Shown in pieces: positions 36,637 through 47,540 of a stretch of 64,000 bases of DNA (its first letter is position 1; every line of letters starts with the position of its first letter). Source of the stretch: Fischerella thermalis PCC 7521 (GTDB taxonomy: Bacteria > Cyanobacteriota > Cyanobacteriia > Cyanobacteriales > Nostocaceae); contig NZ_AJLL01000046.1 of assembly GCF_000317225.1 (NCBI RefSeq), forward strand, positions 19,797 to 83,796, in the 5' to 3' direction. The translations under genes and the position numbers were made by a program. The notes beneath the pieces are model-generated. The model was given only the letters and a program-made list of their open reading frames with translations. It was not told the origin of the DNA and ran no database searches.

Positions 36637-39233
36637 GATGCCCTACCTATCCTATCTGGAAATGTAAAGTAGAAGGTGCTGCCTTGACCTAACTGTGATT
36701 CAACCCAGATACGTCCACCGTGGCGTTCCACAATTTTTTTACAAATTGCCAAGCCAATACCAGTACCAGGATACTTGCCACGGGTGTGCAAACGTTGAAA
36801 GATGATAAAAATGCGATCGCAATACTGATCTTCGATACCAATTCCATTATCGCGCACCCAGAAGAGCCATTCATTTTTTGATGGGGTGATGGGGTGATGG
36901 GGAGAACCTAATTCTATATTCTCCCCACCTCCGGTTCTCCCCACCTCTCCATCTGTCCTCGCTACACCAATATGAATCTGCGGGGGCTGTTCACTGCGGA
37001 ATTTGATGGCATTACTAATTAGGTTCTGGAATACTTGTACCATTTGGGTACTGTCGGCGATGAGTTGGGGTAGAGGTTCGTCGTGGGTAATGACTGCATG
37101 GGTTTCGGTAATGGCGACTTTGAGATTGGCAAGCGCCTGGCGCAAAACAATATGACAATCAACTACGCCAAAAGGCTGTCCACGGGTGCTGACACGGGAG
37201 AAGCTCAACAAATCATTAATTAAGGTTTGCATCCGCCTCGCACCGTCTACAGCATAGGTGATAAATTCATCAGCTTTGCTATCAAGTTTGCTTTTATACT
37301 TTCTCTCTAAAAGTTGCAAATAACTCGTTACCATCCGCAATGGTTCTTGTAAATCATGGGAAGCAACATAGGCAAACTGTTCTAATTCTGCATTGGAACG
37401 AGCCAATTCTTCACGTCGGTGTCTTTCTTGTTCCAATAATTGCGCTTTGGCTAAGGCAATGCCAATCTGAGTTGCCAGCTGTTGTAATAGTTCGATTTCC
37501 CAACTACTCCAATTTCTAGGACGGATACATTGCTGAGCAATTAGTAAACCCCAAAGTGTTTCTCTGACAATAATTGGTACAATTATGTGACTTTTAACAC
37601 CAGTATTTTCTAGGAATTCACGGTGGCAAGGATGGATATTTTCTGTTTTGACATCGGGAATAATATTAACCCTGCCTTGGCGATAAGCTTCTTGGTAATG
37701 TTCTAGAAAACAGGAATCAAAGAGTTTTCTCCCTAAAATTGAGCTACAACCGTTGATTAGTGCTTCTTGCACCACTGTTCCGAAACCATCACTCCACAGT
37801 CGAAAGATAATGACTCGGTCAGTGTGCAGTAGTTTTTGGATTTCTGTAACAGTAGTTTGCAGAATTTCTTCTGCTTGTAGAGACTGGCGAATTTTTAGGG
37901 CAATTTCAGCTAAAAGTTGCGATCGCTGATTTTGCTGTTTTAATTCTTCTTCTGTGCGTTTTCGTTCCGAGATATCACTGAGTACTCCTACCATCCGCAG
38001 CGAACGACCATTGTGATCTCGAATGACTTTACCTCTGATTAAAAACCAGTTGTAACTACCATCCACACGCCGTAATCGCAATTCCATTTGATAAGGCTGA
38101 TTGAGTTCTAGATGTTGGTAAAGTAACTCAGCAAATTGCTCTCGATCTTCAGGGTGTACTAATTGATAAAGAGATTCATAGAAGTGTCTTTTGCCTGTGT
38201 TTGGTAAACCCAAGAACTCATAAAATCGCTTTGACCAAAAGCAGGTGTTCTGGATAATATCCCAATCCCAGATAGCATCATTAGTCGCATCGATCACCAA
38301 CTGTAATCGTTGTTCACTTTGGCGCAAGGCTTCTTCTGCTTGCTTGCGTTCGGTGATGTCCAAAGTGACACCAATCATCCGCATCGGTGTACCATCAGTT
38401 TCATAGATACCACGCCCCCGTGCTAATATCCAATGAACGCTGCGATCTGGCCAAATACACCGATACTCTGCTTCATAATCAATTTGTTGTTCTAGAGCTT
38501 GCTTGACAGAATCCCTTACATAATTGCGATCATCTGGGTGGATGCAGTCAAACAGCATTTGATAGGAAAAATCTATTTTGGGGGGTAAACCAAAGTTAGC
38601 TTTGCACTGATTGGATGCAAACAGTTCCCCGGTTTTTAAATCTACCTGCCAAGAACCTAGTTTACCAGCTTGTAATGCCAGCTTGAGGCGTTGTTCATTT
38701 TCTCGTAGTGCTGCTTCTACATGTTGGCAATCCCTTAATATTGTGTTGGTGGATTGCTTGTACAGTAAAAGCATCGCTTGCTGAGCCAAAACTTGCAAAG
38801 CTTTTACCTGTTCGGCGTTGAGTTGTCGGGGTTGATGATCCATCACGCACAGAGTAGCGATCGCATATCCTTCAGGTGTCACCAAAGGTACACCGGCGTA
38901 AAATCTCACATCGTAAGGCGTTGCTGTAATTGGGTTTTCTGCCCATACTTGATCTGCCAAGCTATCAGAAACGATGAAAACATCTCTTTGCTGAATGCAG
39001 ATAGGACACATCCCAACATCGTATGGTAGTTCAGTGACATCCCAACCAACTTTTGCTTTGATCCACTGCCGATTTTCATCAATGAAATTGATACAGGCGA
39101 TCGGCGTACCACAGATAACGACTGCTAACTGCACAAGATGATCAAAAGCAGTTTCGCTGACAGTATCAAGTATTTGGTAGTGATGCAGGGCTGCTAATCT
39201 TGCCCTTTCCTGAATATTTGGTAGAGCTTTCAT
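36633..39233 (-). CDS. GAF-PAS-PAS-GAF histidine kinase, candidate cyanobacteriochrome
   Basis: Domain order: GAF (about 20-160), two PAS/PAC units (185-300, 310-430), a second GAF (438-600), HisKA with [12 protein letters not shown] (His626) and HATPase_c with [15 protein letters not shown] and GTGIGLAI. The second GAF resembles bilin-binding cyanobacteriochrome domains: [30 protein letters not shown], and Cys536-His537 where the chromophore Cys-His pair sits, followed by VKSHIIVPI and [11 protein letters not shown] 30-residue repeat-encoded insert (about 758-787) lies within HATPase_c, between the N-box strands and the DNG motif. It is coupled to an Rcp1-type regulator, as phytochromes often are. 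Confidence 0.92.
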   Translation of the reverse strand: MKALPNIQERARLAALHHYQILDTVSETAFDHLVQLAVVICGTPIACINFIDENRQWIKAKVGWDVTELPYDVGMCPICIQQRDVFIVSDSLADQVWAENPITATPYDVRFYAGVPLVTPEGYAIATLCVMDHQPRQLNAEQVKALQVLAQQAMLLLYKQSTNTILRDCQHVEAALRENEQRLKLALQAGKLGSWQVDLKTGELFASNQCKANFGLPPKIDFSYQMLFDCIHPDDRNYVRDSVKQALEQQIDYEAEYRCIWPDRSVHWILARGRGIYETDGTPMRMIGVTLDITERKQAEEALRQSEQRLQLVIDATNDAIWDWDIIQNTCFWSKRFYEFLGLPNTGKRHFYESLYQLVHPEDREQFAELLYQHLELNQPYQMELRLRRVDGSYNWFLIRGKVIRDHNGRSLRMVGVLSDISERKRTEEELKQQNQRSQLLAEIALKIRQSLQAEEILQTTVTEIQKLLHTDRVIIFRLWSDGFGTVVQEALINGCSSILGRKLFDSCFLEHYQEAYRQGRVNIIPDVKTENIHPCHREFLENTGVKSHIIVPIIVRETLWGLLIAQQCIRPRNWSSWEIELLQQLATQIGIALAKAQLLEQERHRREELARSNAELEQFAYVASHDLQEPLRMVTSYLQLLERKYKSKLDSKADEFITYAVDGARRMQTLINDLLSFSRVSTRGQPFGVVDCHIVLRQALANLKVAITETHAVITHDEPLPQLIADSTQMVQVFQNLISNAIKFRSEQPPQIHIGVARTDGEVGRTGGGENIELGSPHHPITPSKNEWLFWVRDNGIGIEDQYCDRIFIIFQRLHTRGKYPGTGIGLAICKKIVERHGGRIWVESQLGQGSTFYFTFPDRIGRAS

Positions 39234-39805
39234 GAATATGGGTGAAGCAAATTAATCTTCCAGCTTCAGAATCGTAAAACCCAAAATTATTAAATATCTT
39301 GACTGCTTAATATTTACAAATTAAATGCACTATAAATTTATTATTTTTTAAAATAGTAAATGATTTCTGTAAAACTCATTTTTCACAGGAGTTTTTTAAG
39401 ATTTTTGTAAAAAAGCTCAATATAAGTAGTCGTGCAAATTCTGAAATACGGCGATTTCAGTCGTTTTCCAAAATAACTAAATATTTATGTGTAGGTACTT
39501 ATGATTGAGCGATCGCACTTTCTACAACACAAAAAATTTTGGCGTTGCATAATAGAGGGATGAATTGAGGTGGTCTACTGTGCATTGTCCATATTGCGAG
39601 TCTGCTAGGATGAGAAAAAGTATTTGCACAGAGATTAATAGAGCGTATTAATCGTAATTGGAAAACTCGTACTTTCTCAAAAGAGTAACCTTCTAAGTAC
39701 AGAATTTCATTTATTCGGAGTGAATTCTCTTAGACAAGACTCTGCTGCATCCCTGGTGCGTTTCCAAACTCTACGATTTTACGCAAAGCTGTACTACATT
39801 ACCCC
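39234..39805. other. Intergenic region carrying an IS1-type remnant
   Basis: The 572 bases between the kinase gene and the DUF2141 gene are mostly A/T-rich. A recognisable part is the IS1-like left end and transposase start at 39541-39651. Further on, tacgcaaagctgta near 39781 matches 1115-1128 beside the MITE, perhaps by chance. No intact gene is present. Confidence 0.55.
39541..39651 (+). pseudogene. IS1-family transposase 5' remnant with left end
   Basis: ggcgttgcataat at 39541 looks like an IS1-type inverted end. From a GTG at 39580 the frame reads VHCPYCESARMRK, the zinc-ribbon start typical of IS1-family InsA/transposase proteins in cyanobacteria, and then breaks down to a stop at 39649. 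The rest of the transposase and the right end are missing. The left end differs by two bases from the ends of the MITE at 947-1104. Confidence 0.6.
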
Positions 39806-40249
39806 TCAATTACCCAACAGATAGCGCATCTGAATCCGAATGTGAGTATTGACACCTTCCACAACAATCGCCGCCTCTGAAAATTCCGGTGAACCGATGC
39901 GAATTTTGGGGTTACGGGAGAACCCAAAACCTTCGGTAGGAATGCCTAAAAAATTACAATTGAGTTTACCGTCACAATTGGCGTCATGAATCACAGCAAC
40001 CGCATACTTGCCTGCTGGCAAATTCTGAAACGTGATAGTAGGTGCAGTGTCTGTAATCTTCATAGATGCGGATTGCAAAGCGCGATCGCCACTGGTGGGA
40101 AAGCCCTCACTATTAGAGAATAGATTCAGGCAGATTTGACCGCGCTGATTTTTTAACCCATCGATAGTAATCGTTAGCTTGCAGTTACCAGATTCTCTCA
40201 TTATCTTACGAGCATTCCAGCATAAATGTTTATAACTGAAAACTGGCAT
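39806..40249 (-). CDS. DUF2141 domain protein
   Basis: The product matches DUF2141: CKLTITIDGLKNQRGQICLNLFS, FQNLPAGKYAVAVIHDANCDGKLNCNFLGIPTEGFGFSRNPKI and a final beta strand. This is a small beta-sandwich domain, usually exported, of unknown function; the DxNCDGKLN stretch looks like a calcium or metal loop. Neither the 147-codon start (40249) nor the Met at 40201 gives a clear signal peptide, so the gene may have lost its export signal or start elsewhere. I favour 40201 because it directly precedes the domain. Confidence 0.75.
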   Translation of the reverse strand: MPVFSYKHLCWNARKIMRESGNCKLTITIDGLKNQRGQICLNLFSNSEGFPTSGDRALQSASMKITDTAPTITFQNLPAGKYAVAVIHDANCDGKLNCNFLGIPTEGFGFSRNPKIRIGSPEFSEAAIVVEGVNTHIRIQMRYLLGN

Positions 40250-40297
40250 TCAAATCAATGGATGAAGCGATCGCAATTTGATCTGTCCTTGTGAGTT

Positions 40298-41128
40298 TCA
40301 TTCAAATTCAGCCTTTGCAATCGTGGCGCGAAAGAATTCCAGATAATGTTCTGTACCAAACCACCAACCCGCGTTCATCTGGGATGGAATTGTAAAGCCA
40401 CCAAACTGTTGTTCTGCTTGAAATTCTACGCCAAATGGAATATAATTCCAGCTACCATCCTCCGTAGCATCTCCCCAACGTGGCAGAGAAAGCTGTAAAA
40501 CTTTGCCATCGGCGTCTACAATCAGCCTTAGTGTCACAGGTTCATCATCAATCACAAAACTTGCTTGCACAGTCCTCTCATCAATAGCTTGCCAAATAAC
40601 ACCTTGTTGAGGTAGTAAGGCAGAAGGTAACCAAACAAACTCGCCTGCAAGCCTGCCAAGGCTGGAACGAGCAATATCGTGCGTGTGAGCATTTACTAAA
40701 GGAACTAGTCCCCAAAGAGAAAATCGCATTCTACCCGTTCCCTTAATGTAGTAATCAGCACCCACAAATTGAGATAAACCACGTCCAACCGTAGCTTGCC
40801 AAACAAAACCCTTTAGCAGTGAAATTCTTTGTTTGGCTTGCATCGGAACCCAAGGTTTATCTTCTCCCAGCCTAAAACTACCACTCATTTCCAGAGTTAC
40901 CGCAGACGCCAAAGGAGTTCCTGGGGTGATCGCATGTAAGAAGTAGCGCTGCACAGGACTGGGTAAGCTTGCAACCATGTCTTCTGTAAAAACATGTTCT
41001 GTGGGTAAATCTGCAAGTTCTTGCCAGATTTTACTGACTTCGTTGTCATTTTTAATTCTTATAACTACCAATATTAAAAATGCGATCGCTAGTAATACAG
41101 CAATACTCAATAAAATTTTTGTCAGCAT
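40298..41128 (-). CDS. DUF6544 family membrane-anchored protein
   Basis: The 276-residue protein has one N-terminal membrane span (about 3-23, ILLSIAVLLAIAFLILVVI) and then a soluble domain of the DUF6544 type: LPSPVQRYFLHAI, GSFRLGEDKPWVPMQAKQ, FVWQATVG and IPFGVEFQAEQQFGGFTIPSQMNAGWWFGT. The family has no assigned function; members are often near stress or lipid genes. It is 48 bases upstream of the DUF2141 gene on the same strand, and the two may be cotranscribed. Confidence 0.8.
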   Translation of the reverse strand: MLTKILLSIAVLLAIAFLILVVIRIKNDNEVSKIWQELADLPTEHVFTEDMVASLPSPVQRYFLHAITPGTPLASAVTLEMSGSFRLGEDKPWVPMQAKQRISLLKGFVWQATVGRGLSQFVGADYYIKGTGRMRFSLWGLVPLVNAHTHDIARSSLGRLAGEFVWLPSALLPQQGVIWQAIDERTVQASFVIDDEPVTLRLIVDADGKVLQLSLPRWGDATEDGSWNYIPFGVEFQAEQQFGGFTIPSQMNAGWWFGTEHYLEFFRATIAKAEFE

Positions 41129-41273
41129 ATGAATTTAACTCCAGCTGGAATTAATTTCCAAATTAGGAGCAAAAAATGAGAAACTTTTGAGGAAGTGAAC
41201 TGTCAGGCTTTTTGAATGATGGAACATAAGTTCCATCAAACGCGATCGCACTCATCAGCAACTCTCGGTAAAA

Positions 41274-42893
41274 ATGAGAAAAAATCGTAAGTTCCCTCAG
41301 ACTCGGTACTCCCAACTTATTCAGACAACTCTGATTGTATTGGTATTGTCGATCAGTTTCCTGTTAACATCTGCACAGGCACAATCATCTGTAAAATATG
41401 CACCAGTTGCTGTAGATGGTCGGTTGGTATTTCGAGTCAGCAGTAACGAACAATCGAAAGCTCAAGAACGGGCTAACTTCATTAGTTCCCAATTGCAAGC
41501 AGTTGTTAAATCCCAAGAATCACCTGATATCAGGATCGAACAACGTAATGATTCTCCAATTATTATAGTTAACGGTCGATATTTATTGACTGTCACCCAG
41601 AACGATGCAGTTTCTGCTAGTAGTCCTGAAGAACAAGCTAGGATTTGGGTTCAGGAAATTGAAGATGCGATCCAAAAAGCCCAAAACGAGAGAGGCGCAG
41701 AGTTTATTCGCAACACATCAATACTGAGTGTTGTGATTGTATTAATGGCTGTCGGCGTAAATCGGTTGTTGGGAATTTTATGGCAACTCACCCAGCGCCG
41801 AGTTTCGCAAATGCTTGTTTCGGCTAACTCCTCAACTGACAACCAAGTCCAAAATACATCACGTTTTCTGCTCAAAGCAATATTAATTTCGGCACGGGTA
41901 CTACTTTGGGTGGGAGTCTCCCTTTACATTACGAATCTATTTCCCCTCACCCGTGAGTGGAGCTATAACATTACCATCAGAATAATCAGCAGTCTCACCT
42001 CTCCCATTTTTTCTCTGGGACAAAAAGCCTATTCACTCACAGACATTTTTATCTTAATTGTCTTGCTTTTGGGGCTAATTATCTTTGCAGGCGCAACAAC
42101 AAACTTATTACGCTCCCGCATTTTACATCGGACACGCATCAGTAGGGGAGCGCAAGAAGCGATCGCAATTATTTGCAAATATGCCTTTATCAGTTTCGGT
42201 ACAATTGTTTTACTACAAATTTGGGGACTAGACCTCAGTTCTCTCACCATTATAGCCAGTGCCTTGGGTGTGGGAATTGGATTTGGTTTCCAAGACATTG
42301 CTAAAAACTTTGGTAGTGGAATTGTATTATTATTTGAACGTCCCATCCAAGTCGGTGACTTCATCGAAGTAGGCGAATACATGGGAACAGTAGAATATAT
42401 CGGGGCGCGTAGTGTAGTAATTCGCACCCTAGATCGCATTTCCATTATCGTCCCCAACTCCCGATTCCTAGAGACAGAAGTCATTAACTGGAGTCATCGC
42501 AACCCTGTTTCTCGCATTCATCTACCAGTAGGTGTTGCTTACGGTTCCGATGTAAACTTGGTAAAAACAGCACTCATTGAAGCAGCCGTTGCTCATCCTG
42601 AAGTTTTAAAACTACCCCAACCCCAAGTATTCTTCAAAGGATTTGGTGAAAGCGCCATAGACTTTGAACTCCTAGTATGGATTGACAAACCCCACCAACA
42701 AACACCGATCAAAAGCGACATCTATTTTCTCATCGAAGCCTGCTTGCGAAAACACAAAATTGAAGTTCCCTTCCCCCAAAGAGACTTAAATATGCGTACT
42801 GGCGACTTACCCATCAAACTTTCACCAGAAATAGAACAAGCATTATTGCGCTTAACTCAAGAAATTAATAGAAATGGGAAATCGGTGAAGTAG
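41274..42893 (+). CDS. MscS-type mechanosensitive ion channel
   Basis: MscS channels open under membrane tension and release solutes on osmotic downshock. The 539-residue protein has a signal peptide or first span (about 16-36, ending TSAQAQ), a periplasmic domain (about 40-145), four to five membrane spans, and the pore helix plus beta domain: SSLTIIASALGVGIGFGFQDIAKNFGSGIVLLFERPIQVGDFIEVG (about 322-370), which is the MscS signature. The C-terminal alpha/beta domain ends near residue 520. It is longer than E. coli MscS, like many cyanobacterial members. It is divergent from the DUF6544 gene. Confidence 0.95.
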   Translation: MRKNRKFPQTRYSQLIQTTLIVLVLSISFLLTSAQAQSSVKYAPVAVDGRLVFRVSSNEQSKAQERANFISSQLQAVVKSQESPDIRIEQRNDSPIIIVNGRYLLTVTQNDAVSASSPEEQARIWVQEIEDAIQKAQNERGAEFIRNTSILSVVIVLMAVGVNRLLGILWQLTQRRVSQMLVSANSSTDNQVQNTSRFLLKAILISARVLLWVGVSLYITNLFPLTREWSYNITIRIISSLTSPIFSLGQKAYSLTDIFILIVLLLGLIIFAGATTNLLRSRILHRTRISRGAQEAIAIICKYAFISFGTIVLLQIWGLDLSSLTIIASALGVGIGFGFQDIAKNFGSGIVLLFERPIQVGDFIEVGEYMGTVEYIGARSVVIRTLDRISIIVPNSRFLETEVINWSHRNPVSRIHLPVGVAYGSDVNLVKTALIEAAVAHPEVLKLPQPQVFFKGFGESAIDFELLVWIDKPHQQTPIKSDIYFLIEACLRKHKIEVPFPQRDLNMRTGDLPIKLSPEIEQALLRLTQEINRNGKSVK

Positions 42894-43160
42894 GGGATCA
42901 AGGAGGTGGGGAGATGGGGAGTAAAGACTATTAACCACTAACCACTAACTACTTTAAATCTTTGTGTCCTTCGTGTCTTCGTGGTTCGTTAAATAGATAT
43001 TCTGTGAGTGGGAAGAGACCGACTCAAAGTCGCTTTGTAAGTTTCGCTTTTTTCTGATAATTCTTGTCGCTGCTGACAGCAAATTTCCAATAAATATCCC
43101 CACGTCTATAAATACAGACATGGGGAAACTAAAAATTATTAAATTAAAAACTCAACCAAC
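42894..43160. repeat. Repeat-rich gap between convergent mscS and ftsH
   Basis: 42895-42955 is STRR DNA (ggaggtggggagatgggg, accactaaccactaac). 42960-42985 holds tttgtgtccttcgtgtcttcgtgg, a degenerate form of the accacnaagacacnaag repeat seen at 57410-57475. A hairpin follows at 43098-43125. No gene is present. Confidence 0.65.
43098..43125 (-). terminator. Probable ftsH terminator hairpin
   Basis: ccccacgtct (43098-43107) and agacatgggg (43116-43125) pair over 10 bp with one G-U, 36 bases after the ftsH stop. Read on the minus strand the tail is A/T-rich rather than a pure T-run, so it is a fair but not perfect intrinsic terminator. Confidence 0.5.
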
Positions 43161-45047
43161 CTAAAGAATTGGTGTAAACTGGGGCTTTTCAGGCACAACA
43201 GTGTACTCTGCCACAATTTGACGGAACTCTTCACCGTCAATAGTTTCTTTCTCAATCAGCAAGTCCACCAAACGATCCATGAGAGTGCGATTTTCACGCA
43301 TAATCCGTCTGGCATTCTCATAACACTCTTCCACAATCCTGCGGACTTGTGCATCAATCCGGGCTGCGATCGCTTCTGAGTATTCAGAACGAGTCATCCA
43401 GTCCCGACCCAAGAATACTTCACCCGTCTGGCTTTCTAACGAAAGAGGGCCTAAGTCAGACATACCAAAGCGAGTTACCATTTGCCGGGCCATGTTGGTG
43501 ACTTGCTGTAGGTCGTTTCCAGCACCAGTAGTTATTTCATCTCTACCAAAAATCACGTCTTCAGCAGCACGACCACCTAAAGCACCTGTAATTCTGGCTT
43601 TGAGTTGAGAACGAGTAATCAAACCCATCTCTTCAGAGGGAGTAAACCAAGTCAAACCCTGTGCTTGTCCCCGTGGAACCAAAGTAACTTTTTGGACTGG
43701 ATCATGGTCTTTGAGGACAGTTCCCACTAGAGCATGGCCAATTTCATGGTAGGCAATCAAACGCTTGCTCTTGCTATCTACCAGGGGTGTACCTTCCATC
43801 CCAGCAACTACCCGATCCACAGCATCATCAATTTCTGTCAGGGTGATGCCTTCTTTACGGCGTCTAGCGGTGAGAATGGCAGCTTCGTTGAGTAAATTGG
43901 CTAAATCGGCTCCGGTGAACCCAGGAGTCCGACGAGCGATCGCATCTAAAGACACACTCGGGTCTAATTTCTTATTGCGGGCGTGAACTTTTAAAATCTC
44001 CAGACGCCCTTTAATATCCGGTGCATCAACAGTTACTTGTCTGTCAAAACGTCCGGGACGCAACAATGCTGCGTCTAATACGTCAGGACGGTTGGTGGCA
44101 GCAATAATAATAATGCCGGTGTTACCTTCAAAACCGTCCATCTCTGTCAGTAGTTGGTTGAGGGTTTGTTCCCGTTCGTCGTTACCACCGCCAATACCAG
44201 CACCCCTTTGTCTACCAACGGCATCGATTTCATCGATGAAGATGATACAGGGAGCATTGTCTTTGGCTTTTTTGAACAAGTCGCGGACGCGGGATGCACC
44301 CACACCGACAAACATTTCCACAAATTCTGAACCAGAGATACTGAAGAATGGAACCCCCGCTTCCCCGGCGATCGCTTTTGCCAATAGAGTTTTACCAGTA
44401 CCTGGAGGGCCTACTAACAGTACTCCTTTGGGAATACGTGCGCCAACAGCAGTAAATTTTTCTGGTTGTTTGAGGAAGGTAACAACTTCTTGGAGTTCTT
44501 CTTTGGCTTCTTCAATACCAGCGACATCATCAAATTTAACTCCAGTCTTAGCCTCCATTTGAAAACGAGCTCTAGATTTACCAAAGCTCATGGCTTGACC
44601 GGGACCGCCAGGTAAGTTGCTGGAGCGACGGAACAAAAAGAACAATCCAGTGATCAATAATATTGGAAAAATTAGATTTCCTATAAGTCCCCAGATAGCA
44701 CCGTCGTTTCGCATCGGGTGGGCATCAAAACTCACTCCCTTGTCTTTGAGCTTGGTAATTAGCTCAGGAGCATTGATTGGCAGATCCACCCGCACTCGTT
44801 GGACACGATTGTCGAGATCCGGATCTACAGCTTCCACAATTGCTGTTCTGCCGCCTTCATAGAAATCTACATTTGTGACGCGATTAGCATCTAAATATTC
44901 CAGAAAGCGACCATAGGTCATACGTGTACTGGCTGTATTTCTACCCATATCCGCAGGAGCACCAGCAAATGCACCCTGCCAGAAGAAAAAGCCAATTACC
45001 AGAGCTGGCAATGTCCAGAGAACTAGGACTCTCCAGGAGAATTTCAT
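43161..45047 (-). CDS. ftsH: ATP-dependent zinc metalloprotease FtsH (FtsH2-like)
   Basis: FtsH is a membrane AAA+ protease; cyanobacterial FtsH2/FtsH3 complexes remove damaged D1 during photosystem II repair. The 628-residue protein has two N-terminal spans (about 5-25, 115-137), Walker [14 protein letters not shown], Walker [16 protein letters not shown], the second region of homology [20 protein letters not shown], and the protease HEIGH zinc site (HExxH) with a later Asp. The start [21 protein letters not shown] closely resembles Synechocystis Slr0228 (FtsH2) as I recall it. It is monocistronic. Confidence 0.96.
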   Translation of the reverse strand: MKFSWRVLVLWTLPALVIGFFFWQGAFAGAPADMGRNTASTRMTYGRFLEYLDANRVTNVDFYEGGRTAIVEAVDPDLDNRVQRVRVDLPINAPELITKLKDKGVSFDAHPMRNDGAIWGLIGNLIFPILLITGLFFLFRRSSNLPGGPGQAMSFGKSRARFQMEAKTGVKFDDVAGIEEAKEELQEVVTFLKQPEKFTAVGARIPKGVLLVGPPGTGKTLLAKAIAGEAGVPFFSISGSEFVEMFVGVGASRVRDLFKKAKDNAPCIIFIDEIDAVGRQRGAGIGGGNDEREQTLNQLLTEMDGFEGNTGIIIIAATNRPDVLDAALLRPGRFDRQVTVDAPDIKGRLEILKVHARNKKLDPSVSLDAIARRTPGFTGADLANLLNEAAILTARRRKEGITLTEIDDAVDRVVAGMEGTPLVDSKSKRLIAYHEIGHALVGTVLKDHDPVQKVTLVPRGQAQGLTWFTPSEEMGLITRSQLKARITGALGGRAAEDVIFGRDEITTGAGNDLQQVTNMARQMVTRFGMSDLGPLSLESQTGEVFLGRDWMTRSEYSEAIAARIDAQVRRIVEECYENARRIMRENRTLMDRLVDLLIEKETIDGEEFRQIVAEYTVVPEKPQFTPIL

Positions 45048-45309
45048 CTTGTTTTGCCTCTAGATGCCGATATAGAACTAATCAGCGATGTCATTCGATC
45101 ACGATATCGCTGGGAAACGGATATTTATAAATCCATTTTGTTTTATCTGAATATTTTGACGCAGTTAGCCATGGAGCTAAGAGAGCTAAATGGCATAACC
45201 ATGCCGCCAAAAAGAATCTTAACTAAATTTAACTTAATTCTAATACAAAGCACTAAAAAAGAAAGTGGGAATGGGATAATAACCACCAATCACCAACCAC
45301 TAACAATTT

Positions 45310-45807
45310 TCATTTTGCTTCTGTGACTTTGAGAGTATAGGGAAAATACTCTTCTTTTTTGTAGGAACCAACCCAAATTTGATAAGTTCCAGGTAGCCAC
45401 TCGCCAACAATACCAGGATTTTTACCATCAAAATCGTCATTGCACCAAGTGCCACCAGGCCCAGTAATAATCAATGTTGTGTCCTCAGGGCTGTCTACTT
45501 GTAGTTTTAGGTAGTCAAATTTCTTTCCTAACTCCAGACGATGGTCTGGTTTTTGATCAACGAATCCTGTACAGGCGCCTGTAGAAGTTTCGCTCTTACG
45601 AACAACTTGATTTCCCGGCAATGAACCCCCACTCATTCCACGAACCTCAAAAGGATCTGGAAGAAACTTGGGATTGATGCTGACATCACCAAAGATAGGT
45701 GGTGGTGTTTCGTCTGCAACTGCTACCGTCTTAATTATTGATGCGATCGCGATGCTGGCGATCGTCAACGACAATTTTATTCCCAGATTTATTACTTTCC
45801 TTGGCAT
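45310..45807 (-). CDS. Small secreted protein of unknown function
   Basis: The 165-residue product has a Sec signal peptide (MPRKVINLGIKLSLTIASIAIAS, cleavage likely after AVA near 30) and a beta-sandwich domain: GKKFDYLKLQVDSPEDTTLIITGPGGTWCNDDFDGKNPGIVGEWLPGTYQIWVGSY. This pattern (ligand-like WCNDDxxGxNP, then GTYQIWVG) resembles pre-peptidase C-terminal type domains often found alone in cyanobacteria. Two Cys could form a disulfide. I chose the ATG at 45807 as it begins the signal peptide; an upstream in-frame start adds 30 atypical residues. Confidence 0.75.
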   Translation of the reverse strand: MPRKVINLGIKLSLTIASIAIASIIKTVAVADETPPPIFGDVSINPKFLPDPFEVRGMSGGSLPGNQVVRKSETSTGACTGFVDQKPDHRLELGKKFDYLKLQVDSPEDTTLIITGPGGTWCNDDFDGKNPGIVGEWLPGTYQIWVGSYKKEEYFPYTLKVTEAK

Positions 45808-45968
45808 TTTAATTAGATGATTGTCTAAAATTTTCTCAGTGTTATTAGTGACACTTATTTTACATACCAAGTTCCTAAAATGAGGGAAATTGCTCAAATA
45901 TCAAAAATATAGACGACAAATAATATCTTTGTGTTCTGTTTTGTCATAAAAAGTATTTTCACTAAGTA

Positions 45969-46000
45969 GTAGTAGGGGCGCACAGTCGCGCCCCTACTAC
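45969..46000. repeat. Perfect 13-bp palindrome of the GTAGGGGCGC type
   Basis: gtagtaggggcgc (45969-45981) and its exact complement gcgcccctactac (45988-46000) surround the loop acagtc. It lies between gltX and the secreted-protein gene, both on the minus strand. This is a known style of cyanobacterial intergenic palindrome; on the RNA level it would be a very stable hairpin and could end gltX transcription. Confidence 0.8.
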
Positions 46001-46097
46001 ATATGTTCCCTAATCAGGAAATATTATTCACCCCCCTCAGGACTTTATTCGGTTAGTCAAGAATCCATCCTATTCAGCATTTGGAATTCATAATTTT

Positions 46098-47540
46098 TTA
46101 TTTTGCTGTTGCTTGAACTAAGCGCGGTTGATCTAACCCAATCTCATGCAGTAGCAACCACGATTGAATCAAATCAGGGCCATGCATGTCTCCGGTCAAA
46201 GCTGCTCGCAGACTACGCATGATCAAACCTTTTTTGACGTTCTGCTGTTTGACTACTTGCTTGATAATGTCTTGGGCGCTGGCTTCGTTGAATTCCTGTT
46301 GATTCTGTAGTGCAGCAATCACCGCCTCAATCGCACTAGCAACACCTTCTTGTTTCAGCTGCACGGTAGCTTCCTCACTATATTCCACTGCATCGGTGAA
46401 AAACAGTTTGCTCATGGCTACAGCATCCACAAGCCGAGTCAAACTAGGTTGAATTAAAACTACTAGTTTTTCTAACCAAGAACGTTCTTCCCGTCCTCCA
46501 GTCAATTTATACCCAGCTTCTTCCCAATAAGGAATCAGCAAATCTGTCAGTTTATCTACTGGCATTGCGTGGATATACTGACTGTTGAGCCAATCTAACT
46601 TTGCCCAGTCAAACTTTGCACCGGCTTTATTCACACGTTCAAAGCTAAACTGTTGGGCTGCTTCTGGCAAAGTAAAAATTTCTTTGGTTGAGTCAGGAGG
46701 CGACCAACCCAACAATGTCATGTAGTTGACCAAAGCTTCAGCAGTGAAGCCCATTTGTTTAAAGTCAGAAATAGAGGTGACGCCATCTCGTTTAGAAAGC
46801 TTACGTCCTTCCTGATTTAAAATTAAGGGTGTATGGGCAAACTCTGGTACTTTTGCGCCAAAGGCTTCATAAAGTAAAATTTGCTTGGCAGTGTTGGCGA
46901 TGTGGTCTTCTCCCCTAATGACATGGGTAATTTGCATATCTATGTCATCTACCACCACAGCAAAGTTATACAAAGGCTGACCAATACCATCGGCTGCGGC
47001 GCGAGCAATGACCATGTCACCACCCAAATCACTACCCCGCCATACCATCTTGTCTCTTACTAAGTCATTCCAAACAATTTCTCGGTCATCATCAATTTTG
47101 AAACGAATTACAAAGCTACGCCCTTCGGCTTTATACGCGGCTTCTTGTTCTGGTGTCAAATGACGATGACGATTGTCATAACGAGGAGCCTCACCTCTAG
47201 CTTTTTGGGCTTCTCGTAGTGCTTCTAGTTCTTCGGCAGTGGTGTAGCAGCGATAGGCTAGTCCTTGATCTAGGAGACTTTGTACCGCTTGTTTATAAAT
47301 CTCTAGACGTTGGGTTTGGAAGAAAGGCCCTTCATCCCAGTTTAATCCTAGCCAGCGCAGACCCTGGAGAATATTTTCTGTATATTCGGGACGCGATCGC
47401 TCTTGATCTGTGTCTTCAATCCGTAATATAAATTTTCCGTCATGGTGACGGGCAAACAACCAGTTAAATACAGCCGTTCTCGCTGTACCAATATGTAAGT
47501 TTCCAGTTGGACTAGGGGCAATACGTACTCTAACAGTCAC
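46098..47540 (-). CDS. gltX: Glutamyl-tRNA synthetase
   Basis: GltX charges tRNA-Glu; in cyanobacteria it also charges tRNA-Gln for later amidation and feeds tetrapyrrole synthesis through Glu-tRNA. The 480-residue protein is a class I enzyme with the HIGH motif in [14 protein letters not shown] (about 9-22) and the KMSKS-type KLSKRDG (about 247-253). [14 protein letters not shown] lies between them. The C-terminal anticodon-binding half is complete. tRNA-Asp lies 345 bases upstream on the same strand. Confidence 0.97.
   Translation of the reverse strand: MTVRVRIAPSPTGNLHIGTARTAVFNWLFARHHDGKFILRIEDTDQERSRPEYTENILQGLRWLGLNWDEGPFFQTQRLEIYKQAVQSLLDQGLAYRCYTTAEELEALREAQKARGEAPRYDNRHRHLTPEQEAAYKAEGRSFVIRFKIDDDREIVWNDLVRDKMVWRGSDLGGDMVIARAAADGIGQPLYNFAVVVDDIDMQITHVIRGEDHIANTAKQILLYEAFGAKVPEFAHTPLILNQEGRKLSKRDGVTSISDFKQMGFTAEALVNYMTLLGWSPPDSTKEIFTLPEAAQQFSFERVNKAGAKFDWAKLDWLNSQYIHAMPVDKLTDLLIPYWEEAGYKLTGGREERSWLEKLVVLIQPSLTRLVDAVAMSKLFFTDAVEYSEEATVQLKQEGVASAIEAVIAALQNQQEFNEASAQDIIKQVVKQQNVKKGLIMRSLRAALTGDMHGPDLIQSWLLLHEIGLDQPRLVQATAK

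Noticed and set aside
44092..44562. 156-codon frame opposite ftsH
   Set aside because: Antisense shadow of the AAA domain; no independent start signal or similarity.
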